The translations under genes and the position numbers were made by a program. Shown piece by piece: positions 54,740 through 64,000 of a stretch of 64,000 bases of DNA; the first letter of the stretch is position 1; each line of letters opens with the position of its first letter. Under the pieces are notes generated by a model. It ran no database searches. It was not told the origin of the DNA and worked only from the letters and a program-made list of their open reading frames with translations. Location: NCBI GenBank assembly GCA_034670405.1, contig JAXDDX010000089.1, positions 1,493,001 to 1,557,000 on the forward strand, given 5' to 3'. The stretch is from Hoplostethus atlanticus. Taxonomy: Eukaryota > Chordata > Actinopteri > Trachichthyiformes > Trachichthyidae.

Positions 54740-54880
54740 TTGATACTGTTTCATACAGTCACGCCTGGGATCAGTAGTCTTCAATTGGATGGTACGTGCC
54801 TTGCTCAAGGGCATGTTAATGTTAGCTGTTGAGGGAGGGGACATCAATTCAACTGTTCAAAGCTCCAATTCGTGCTGAGA
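54740..54880 (+). repeat. SINE-like fragment with the CTTGCTCAAGGGCA signature
   Basis: GATCAGTAGTCTTCAATTGG then TGCCTTGCTCAAGGGCATGT and GCTGTTGAGGGAGGGGA. This parallels the 36.8-kb copy. Intronic, non-coding. Confidence 0.4.
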
Positions 54881-55234
54881 CACTGTAGCTTTGTTTAGTT
54901 TAGTACAAGTGTCTCAAATTGTCTCAACTTGACTGAAATAAAAACCCTTGTACTTTGAGTTACATCGCTGCGACAACCGCACAAATCTTACTTCCCGTCT
55001 GTCAGTCAAACTCTTTCAAGAGTCACCGTGGAAACACCTCAGATGTATACGGCCAAACTAACTTTGAGTGCAAGGACTGAGAGGCAGGGTTGAGAAGAGA
55101 GACAGCTGTAGGACTGAACCCACGAAGCAGAACAGAACGGGGTCGCTGGATGTTATTTTTGATTCGTCATTTCCTCACACTGCTTTTGTTTTCCCTTGTA
55201 CTTCTTTTATTTAAGGCTGCTCCAATGAATGTTC

Positions 55235-55305
55235 ACTTAATCTGCGAGTCGCTCTGGATAACAGCGGTGGCTAAATGCCTTAAAATGTAAATGCAATGTA
55301 AATTT
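55235..55305 (+). repeat. SINE 3' tail typical of fish genomes
   Basis: TAATCTGCGAGTCGCTCTGG, ATAACAGCGGTGGCTAAATG and AAATGTAAATGCAATGTAAA follow the widespread fish SINE tail (a 'gtcgctttggataaaagcg' type sequence followed by TAAATG repeats). A looser relative lies near 36990-37035. Confidence 0.55.
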
Positions 55306-55460
55306 ATGGCGTTTCCAGGCGGAGGAGGAAGGAGGACTGCATAAACAGGCTTTTAAAGAGGCACCGCCATACAGCAGTGAGTCAATGATGACATAAATGT
55401 AATGAAAGAGGTGAACAAGACAGAGCGCCAACAACTGAAGACCCTCAGTATGTTGCATGA

Positions 55461-55494
<34 letters not shown>

Positions 55495-55854
55495 AATAGA
55501 ACAGGGACAAAGGGAAGAGAAAGACAATAACTCTGCAGTACCATTCCATCTGGTTCACTCTCCTGAAGTGTTTTGCTGGTGCTTTTGTTCTGAAAGGGTT
55601 TAAAGCGGTGGACTCTGTTCACTCTTGTTCATCGTCCTCGTGTTTTCCACATTGCAGATGTGTCGTGGGCATAAAAGAACACGTTGCTGAAGTCACTAGA
55701 ACTCGGTTTCAAATGACACTCGAGCACTTGATGAAGCTCGTCGGGGCTTTTTAAAGCTGCGCCGGGGTAATTTTGTACGTTGATGGCCCCCGAAATGGCA
55801 GCGACAGGAAATGGTTTGAAATCTGAGGACTTCATTACCCATAAATCACGGTGA

Positions 55855-56040
55855 CGTCAGTGAACTGCGCACTCCTTGGGCCTACATTTCTTCTCCTTAG
55901 TGTCTCGTGGTTGGGGGGGTGATGAAGAGGATCAACCATCGTTGGTGGGGCCAACAGTTTTGTATTCACTCTTGAGATCGGGTTCGTCACTTCCTGTACG
56001 CAGGGAAGATTTTTCCCTCCGGTGACGATACCCGACACCA
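55855..56040 (-). repeat. Dispersed repeat family 3, copy b (inverted, intronic)
   Basis: The reverse complement carries GTACAGGAAGTGACGA, CACCCCCCCAACCACGAGAC, ACTAAGGAGAAGAAATGTAG and AAGGAGTGCGCAGTTCACTG, in the same order as at 50725-50870. Confidence 0.6.
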
Positions 56041-56252
56041 GATATTAATTTGAGCAAACAGGGTGAATCTACAAGGTCTCGGTTAGCGGGTGTGTGACGC
56101 TCTTCTCTGTCGCAGCCCCAGCTTGTGATTTAGGCTGATGTAGCGGGAGCATTTTTACATCAAAATCTTTAAACTCGCACATTCACACCTTCAAATTATA
56201 TTCAACAACTGTTTATTCAACAACTGTTTCCCCCTATCTACCTGTTTGTCAG

Positions 56253-56293
<41 letters not shown>

Positions 56294-56503
56294 ATATCCC
56301 TGACTATATAATTTCAGACATTTACTTCACTTTGATGTCACACCTCTTCAGAAGTGTCAGTGCTTGACTGTGTGTGTGTGTGTGTGTGTGTGTAGGTGTG
56401 TGTGTGTGTGTGTCTTGAATAGCCCAATAGACATCTGGCTTGTCAAGGTCATTTATTCAACAACCATGCTCGTACACATGGGGCGTGTCACCATGGCAAC
56501 AAG

Positions 56504-59500
56504 TCTCTCTCTCTCTCTAGTTATCCCTCTATACCTCTCTCTCTCTAGTTATCCCTCTATACCTCTCTCTCTCTAGTTATCTCTCTATACCTCTCTCTCT
56601 CTAGTTATCTCTCTATACCTCTCTCTCTCTAGTTATCTCTCTATACCTCTCTCTCTCTAGTTATCTCTATACCTCTCTCTCTCTCTAGTTATCTCTCTAT
56701 ACCTCTCTCTCTCTCTAGTTATCTCTATACCTCTCTCTCTCTAGTTATCCCTACCTCTCTCTCTCTAGTTATCCCTCTATACCTCTCTCTCTCTAGTTAT
56801 CCCTCTATACCTCTCTCTCTCTAGTTATCTCTCTATACCTCTCTCTCTCTAGTTATCCCTCTATACCTCTCTCTCTCTAGTTATCTCTCTATACCTCTCT
56901 CTCTCTAGTTATCCCTCTATACCTCTCTCTCTCTAGTTATCTCTATACCTCTCTCTCTCTCTAGTTATCTCTCTATACCTCTCTCTCTCTCTAGTTATCT
57001 CTATACCTCTCTCTCTCTAGTTATCCCTACCTCTCTCTCTCTAGTTATCCCTCTATACCTCTCTCTCTCTAGTTATCCCTCTATACCTCTCTCTCTCTAG
57101 TTATCTCTCTATACCTCTCTCTCTCTAGTTATCTCTCTATACCTCTCTCTCTCTAGTTATCTCTCTATACCTCTCTCTCTCTAGTTATCTCTATACCTCT
57201 CTCTCTCTCTAGTTATCTCTCTATACCTCTCTCTCTCTCTAGTTATCTCTATACCTCTCTCTCTCTAGTTATCTCTCTATACCTCTCTCTCTCTCTAGTT
57301 ATCCCTCTATACCTCTCTCTCTCTAGTTATCTCTCTATACCTCTCTCTCTCTCTAGTTATCCCTCTATACCTCTCTCTCTCTCTAGTTATCTCTCTATAC
57401 CTCTCTCTCTCTAGTATCTCTCTATACCTCTCTCTCTCTCTAGTTATCCCTCTATACCTCTCTCTCTCTAGTTATCTCTCTATACCTCTCTCTCTCTCTA
57501 GTTATCCCTCTATACCTCTCTCTCTCTCTAGTTATCTCTCTATACCTCTCTCTCTCTAGTATCTCTCTATACCTCTCTCTCTCTAGTTATCTCTATACCT
57601 CTCTCTCTCTAGTTATCTCTCTATACCTCTCTCTCTCTAGTTATCTCTCTATACCTCTCTCTCTCTCTAGTTATCTCTCTATACCTCTCTCTCTCTAGTA
57701 TCTCTCTATACCTCTCTCTCTCTAGTATCTCTCTATACCTCTCTCTCTCTAGTTATCTCTCTATATCTCTCTCTCTCTAGTATCTCTCTATACCTCTCTC
57801 TCTCTAGTTATCTCTCTATACCTCTCTCTCTCTCTAGTTATCCCTCTATACCTCTCTCTCTCTCTAGTATCTCTCTATACCTCTCTCTCTCTAGTTATCT
57901 CTCTATATCTCTCTCTCTCTAGTATCTCTCTATACCTCTCTCTCTCTAGTTATCTCTCTATACCTCTCTCTCTCTAGTTATCTCTATACCTCTCTCTCTC
58001 TAGTTATCTCTCTATACCTCTCTCTCTCTAGTTATCTCTCTATACCTCTCTCTCTCTCTAGTTATCTCTCTATACCTCTCTCTCTCTAGTTATCTCTATA
58101 CCTCTCTCTCTCTAGTTATCTCTCTATACCTCTCTCTCTCTAGTTATCTCTCTATACCTCTCTCTCTCTAGTTATCTCTCTATACCTCTCTCTCTCTAGT
58201 TATCTCTCTATATCTCTCTCTCTCTAGTATCTCTCTATACCTCTCTCTCTCTAGTTATCTCTCTATACCTCTCTCTCTCTCTAGTTATCTCTCTATACCT
58301 CTCTCTCTCTAGTTATCTCTATACCTCTCTCTCTCTAGTTATCTCTCTATACCTCTCTCTCTCTCTAGTTATCTCTCTATACCTCTCTCTCTCTAGTTAT
58401 CTCTATACCTCTCTCTCTCTAGTTATCTCTCTATACCTCTCTCTCTCTAGTTATCTCTCTATACCTCTCTCTCTCTAGTTATCTCTCTATACCTCTCTCT
58501 CTCTAGTTATCTCTCTATACCTCTCTCTCTCTAGTTATCTCTATACCTCTCTCTCTCTAGTTATCTCTCTATACCTCTCTCTCTCTAGTTATCTCTCTAT
58601 ACCTCTCTCTCTCTCTAGTTATCTCTCTATACCTCTCTCTCTCTCTAGTTATCTCTATACCTCTCTCTCTCTAGTTATCTCTCTATACCTCTCTCTCTCT
58701 AGTTATCTCTCTATACCTCTCTCTCTCTAGTTATCTCTCTATACCTCTCTCTCTCTCTAGTTATCTCTCTATACCTCTCTCTCTCTAGTTATCTCTCTAT
58801 ACCTCTCTCTCTCTAGTTATCTCTATACCTCTCTCTCTCTAGTTATCTCTCTATACCTCTCTCTCTCTAGTTATCCCTCTATACCTCTCTCTCTCTCTAG
58901 TTATCTCTCTATACCTCTCTCTCTCTAGTTATCTCTCTATACCTCTCTCTCTCTAGTTATCTCTCTATACCTCTCTCTCTCTAGTTATCTCTCTATACCT
59001 CTCTCTCTCTAGTTATCTCTATACCTCTCTCTCTCTAGTTATCTCTATACCTCTCTCTCTCTAGTTATCTCTCTATACCTCTCTCTCTCTAGTTATCTCT
59101 CTATACCTCTCTATCTCTAGTTATCTCTCTATACCTCTCTCTCTCTAGTTATCTCTCTATACCTCTCTCTCTCTAGTTATCTCTCTATACCTCTCTCTCT
59201 CTAGTTATCTCTCTATACCTCTCTCTCTCTAGTTATCTCTATACCTCTCTCTCTCTAGTTATCTCTATACCTCTCTCTCTCTAGTTATCTCTCTATACCT
59301 CTCTCTCTCTAGTTATGTCTCTCTATACCTCTCTCTCTCTCTAGTTATCTCTCTATACCTCTCTCTCTCTAGTTATCTCTCTATACCTCTCTCTCTCTAG
59401 TTATGTCTCTCTATACCTCTCTCTCTCTCTAGTTATCTCTCTATACCTCTCTCTCTCTAGTTATCCCTCTATACCTCTCTCTCTCTCTAGTTATCTCTCT

Positions 59501-62500
59501 ATACCTCTCTCTCTCTAGTTATCTCTCTATACCTCTCTCTCTCTAGTTATGTCTCTCTATACCTCTCTCTCTCTCTAGTTATCTCTCTATACCTCTCTCT
59601 CTCTAGTTATCCCTCTATACCTCTCTCTCTCTAGTTATCTCTCTATACCTCTCTCTCTCTAGTTATCTCTCTATACCTCTCTCTCTCTAGTTATGTCTCT
59701 CTATACCTCTCTCTCTCTCTAGTTATCTCTCTATACCTCTCTCTCTCTAGTTATCCCTCTATACCTCTCTCTCTCTCTAGTTATCTCTCTATACCTCTCT
59801 CTCTCTAGTTATCTCTCTATACCTCTCTCTCTCTAGTTATGTCTCTCTATACCTCTCTCTCTCTCTAGTTATCTCTCTATACCTCTCTCTCTCTAGTTAT
59901 CCCTCTATACCTCTCTCTCTCTAGTTATCTCTATACCTCTCTCTCTCTCTAGTTATCTCTCTATACCTCTCTCTCTCTAGTTATCTCTATACCTCTCTCT
60001 CTCTCTAGTTATCTCTCTATACCTCTCTCTCTCTAGTTATCTCTCTATACCTCTCTCTCTCTAGTTATCTCTATACCTCTCTCTCTCTAGTTATCTCTCT
60101 ATACCTCTCTCTCTAGTTATCTCTATACCTCTCTCTCTCTAGTTATCTCTCTATACCTCTCTCTCTCTCTAGTTATCTCTATACCTCTCTCTCTCTAGTT
60201 ATCTCTATACCTCTCTCTCTCTAGTTATCTCTCTATACCTCTCTCTCTCTAGTTATCTCTATACCTCTCTCTCTCTAGTTATCTCTATACCTCTCTCTCT
60301 CTAGTTATCTCTCTATACCTCTCTCTCTCTAGTTATCTCTCTATACCTCTCTCTCTCTAGTTATCTCTATACCTCTCTCTCTCTAGTTATCTCTATACCT
60401 CTCTCTCTCTAGTTATCTCTCTATACCTCTCTCTCTCTCTAGTTATCTCTCTATACCTCTCTCTCTAGTTATCTCTATACCTCTCTCTCTCTAGTTATCC
60501 CTCTATACCTCTCTCTCTCTCTAGTTATCTCTCTATACCTCTCTCTCTCTAGTTATCTCTCTATACCTCTCTCTCTCTAGTTATCTCTATACCTCTCTCT
60601 CTCTAGTTATCCCTCTATACCTCTCTCTCTCTCTAGTTATCTCTCTATACCTCTCTCTCTCTAGTTATCTCTCTATACCTCTCTCTCTCTAGTTATGTCT
60701 CTCTATACCTCTCTCTCTCTCTAGTTATCTCTCTATACCTCTCTCTCTCTAGTTATCTCTCTATACCTCTCTCTCTCTAGTTATGTCTCTCTATACCTCT
60801 CTCTCTCTCTAGTTATCTCTCTATACCTCTCTCTCTCTAGTTATCCTTCTATACCTCTCTCTCTCTCTAGTTATCTCTCTATACCTCTCCCTCTCTAGTT
60901 ATCTCTCTATACCTCTCTCTCTCTAGTTATCTCTCTATACCTCTCTCTCTCTCTAGTTATCTCTCTATACCTCTCTCTCTCTAGTTATCTCTCTATACCT
61001 CTCTCTCTCTCTAGTTATCTCTATACCTCTCTCTCTCTAGTTATCTCTCTATACCTCTCTCTCTCTAGTTATCTCTCTATACCTCTCTCTCTCTCTAGTT
61101 ATCTCTATACCTCTCTCTCTCTAGTTATCTCTCTATACCTCTCTCTCTCTCTAGTTATCTCTATACCTCTCTCTCTCTAGTTATCTCTCTATACCTCTCT
61201 CTCTCTAGTTATCTCTATACCTCTCTCTCTCTAGTTATCTCTATACCTCTCTCTCTCTAGTTATCTCTCTATACCTCTCTCTCTCTAGTTATCTCTCTAT
61301 ACCTCTCTCTCTCTAGTTATCTCTATACCTCTCTCTCTCTAGTTATCTCTATACCTCTCTCTCTCTAGTTATCTCTCTATACCTCTCTCTCTCTAGTTAT
61401 CTCTCTATACCTCTCTCTCTCTCTAGTTATCTCTATACCTCTCTCTCTAGTTATCTCTATACCTCTCTCTCTCTAGTTATCCCTCTATACCTCTCTCTCT
61501 CTCTAGTTATCTCTCTATACCTCTCTCTCTCTAGTTATCTCTCTATACCTCTCTCTCTCTAGTTATCTCTCTATACCTCTCTCTCTCTAGTTATCTCTAT
61601 ACCTCTCTCTCTCTAGTTATCCCTCTATACCTCTCTCTCTCTCTAGTTATCTCTCTATACCTCTCTCTCTCTAGTTATCTCTCTATACCTCTCTCTCTCT
61701 AGTTATCCCTCTATACCTCTCTCTCTCTCTAGTTATCTCTCTATACCTCTCTCTCTCTAGTTATCTCTCTATACCTCTCTCTCTCTAGTTATGTCTCTCT
61801 ATACCTCTCTCTCTCTCTAGTTATCTCTCTATACCTCTCTCTCTCTAGTTATCCCTCTATACCTCTCTCTCTCTCTAGTTATCTCTCTATACCTCTCCCT
61901 CTCTAGTTATCTCTCTATACCTCTCTCTCTCTAGTTATCTCTCTATACCTCTCTCTCTCTCTAGTTATCTCTCTATACCTCTCTCTCTCTAGTTATCTCT
62001 CTATACCTCTCTCTCTCTCTAGTTATCTCTATACCTCTCTCTCTCTAGTTATCTCTCTATACCTCTCTCTCTCTAGTTATCTCTCTATGCCTCTCTCTCT
62101 CTCTAGTTATCTCTATACCTCTCTCTCTCTAGTTATCTCTCTATACCTCTCTCTCTCTCTAGTTATCTCTATACCTCTCTCTCTCTAGTTATCTCTCTAT
62201 ACCTCTCTCTCTCTAGTTATCTCTATACCTCTCTCTCTCTAGTTATCTCTATACCTCTCTCTCTCTAGTTATCTCTCTATACCTCTCTCTCTCTAGTTAT
62301 CTCTCTATACCTCTCTCTCTCTAGTTATCTCTATACCTCTCTCTCTCTAGTTATCTCTATACCTCTCTCTCTCTAGTTATCTCTCTATACCTCTCTCTCT
62401 CTAGTTATCTCTCTATACCTCTCTCTCTCTAGTTATCTCTATACCTCTCTCTCTCTAGTTATCTCTATACCTCTCTCTCTCTAGTTATCTCTCTATACCT

Positions 62501-64000
62501 CTCTCTCTAGTTATCTCTCTATACCTCTCTCTCTCTAGTTATCTCTATACCTCTCTCTCTCTAGTTATCTCTATACCTCTCTCTCTCTAGTTATCTCTCT
62601 ATACCTCTCTCTCTCTAGTTATCTCTCTATACCTCTCTCTCTCTCTAGTTATCTCTATACCTCTCTCTCTAGTTATCTCTATACCTCTCTCTCTCTAGTT
62701 ATCCCTCTATACCTCTCTCTCTCTCTAGTTATCTCTCTATACCTCTCTCTCTCTAGTTATCTCTCTATACCTCTCTCTCTCTAGTTATCTCTCTATACCT
62801 CTCTCTCTCTAGTTATCTCTATACCTCTCTCTCTCTAGTTATCCCTCTATACCTCTCTCTCTCTCTAGTTATCTCTCTATACCTCTCTCTCTCTAGTTAT
62901 CTCTCTATACCTCTCTCTCTCTAGTTATCCCTCTATACCTCTCTCTCTCTCTAGTTATCTCTCTATACCTCTCTCTCTCTAGTTATCTCTCTATACCTCT
63001 CTCTCTCTAGTTATGTCTCTCTATACCTCTCTCTCTCTCTAGTTATCTCTCTATACCTCTCTCTCTCTAGTTATCCCTCTATACCTCTCTCTCTCTCTAG
63101 TTATCTCTCTATACCTCTCCCTCTCTAGTTATCTCTCTATACCTCTCTCTCTCTAGTTATCTCTCTATACCTCTCTCTCTCTCTAGTTATCTCTCTATAC
63201 CTCTCTCTCTCTAGTTATCTCTCTATACCTCTCTCTCTCTCTAGTTATCTCTATACCTCTCTCTCTCTAGTTATCTCTCTATACCTCTCTCTCTCTAGTT
63301 ATCTCTCTATGCCTCTCTCTCTCTCTAGTTATCTCTATACCTCTCTCTCTCTAGTTATCTCTCTATACCTCTCTCTCTCTCTAGTTATCTCTATACCTCT
63401 CTCTCTCTAGTTATCTCTCTATACCTCTCTCTCTCTAGTTATCTCTATACCTCTCTCTCTCTAGTTATCTCTATACCTCTCTCTCTCTAGTTATCTCTCT
63501 ATACCTCTCTCTCTCTAGTTATCTCTCTATACCTCTCTCTCTCTCTAGTTATCTCTATACCTCTCTCTCTAGTTATCTCTATACCTCTCTCTCTCTAGTT
63601 ATCCCTCTATACCTCTCTCTCTCTCTAGTATCTCTCTATACCTCTCTCTCTCTAGTTATCTCTATACCTCTCTCTCTCTAGTTATCTCTCTATACCTCTC
63701 TCTCTCTAGTTATCTCTATACCTCTCTCTCTCTCTAGTTATCTCTCTATACCTCTCTCTCTCTAGTTATCTCTCTATACCTCTCTCTCTCTAGTTATCTC
63801 TATACCTCTCTCTCTCTAGTTATCTCTCTATACCTCTCTCTCTCTAGTTATCTCTCTATACCTCTCTCTCTCTAGTTATCTCTATACCTCTCTCTCTCTA
63901 GTTATCTCTCTATACCTCTCTCTCTCTCTAGTTATCTCTCTATACCTCTCTCTCTCTAGTTATCTCTCTATACCTCTCTCTCTCTAGTATCTCTCTATAC
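56504..64000. repeat. Giant minisatellite, about 30-bp CT-rich unit, roughly 250 copies, continuing past the window
   Basis: Tandem units of the form CTCTCTCTCTAGTTATCTCT plus CTATACCT. Unit variants differ by two-base steps: 28 bp (TCTATACC), 30 bp (TCTCTATACC), 32 bp (longer CT run), a TTATCCCT form, a TTATGTCTCT form and a form lacking one T (TAGTATC). The array starts abruptly after CCATGGCAACAAG and runs uninterrupted to the window edge. It lies in the ephb1 intron upstream of the cysteine-rich exon. Sense-strand units contain stops in the frames checked, so there is no coding potential. Confidence 0.97.

Larger units (their letters stand above)
54248..56503 (-). other. ephb1: ephb1 intron upstream of the cysteine-rich exon, part before the minisatellite
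   Basis: SINE-like segments (54740-54880, 55235-55305), (GAAA)n 55465-55496, dispersed family 3 copy b, (CT)n 56253-56285 and (TG)n 56370-56413. The ephrin-binding-domain exon is not present up to the start of the minisatellite, so this intron exceeds 9.7 kb. Confidence 0.75.

Noticed and set aside
56504-64000. Regularly spaced repeats resembling a CRISPR array
   Set aside because: There are no unique spacers; units are contiguous, eukaryotic and CT-rich: a minisatellite.

Overview
The window is vertebrate nuclear DNA, almost certainly from a teleost fish. It holds most of one large multi-exon receptor tyrosine kinase gene, very many (CA)n, (GA)n, (GATA)n and (AGT)n microsatellites, long minisatellites, a degraded Tc1-type transposon of a kind common in fishes, and short interspersed repeats with fish-like tRNA-derived or 'CTTGCTCAAGGGCA' segments. 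There is no sign of a bacterial, viral or plasmid layout and no CRISPR array.

The only gene I can support is an Eph receptor of the B class on the minus strand, best matched to EPHB1 (ephb1). Fifteen coding exons with canonical AG/GT borders and consistent phases can be placed between 54247 and 27079. They encode, in order, the end of the cysteine-rich/EGF-like region, two fibronectin type III domains, the transmembrane helix, the juxtamembrane segment with its conserved tyrosines, a complete and apparently active kinase domain (IGAG loop, [18 protein letters not shown]), the SAM domain and a C-terminus ending TESV. The signal peptide and ephrin-binding domain exons are not here and must lie beyond position 64000. 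The joined visible exons give about 743 residues (721 with the shorter splice form of one exon).

Layout: 1-27078 is the region 3' of the gene, without recognisable genes. It carries microsatellites, one internally deleted Tc1-like element (9268-10162), members of small dispersed repeat families and, nearest the gene, the probable 3' UTR. 27079-54247 is the exon-intron body. 54248-64000 lies in the intron between the ephrin-binding-domain exon and the cysteine-rich exon; its last 7.5 kb (56504 to the window end) is one uninterrupted minisatellite of about 30-bp units with kilobase-scale higher-order duplications.

Most unusual points: (1) the 507-bp intron in front of the catalytic-loop exon contains at least four decayed tandem copies of that exon's own 3' splice site and first about 50 coding bases, one still readable as a mutated HRD loop with a stop; (2) the juxtamembrane/kinase exon has two in-frame 3' splice sites 66 nt apart, the distal one in a (TC)n tract that could pair with an inverted (AG)n tract just upstream; (3) a 25-unit VNTR in a kinase-domain intron carries a TGACGTG motif in most units; (4) a cluster of six nuclear-receptor half-sites lies in another intron; (5) two coding blocks that I recall as single exons in human Eph B genes are split by introns here.
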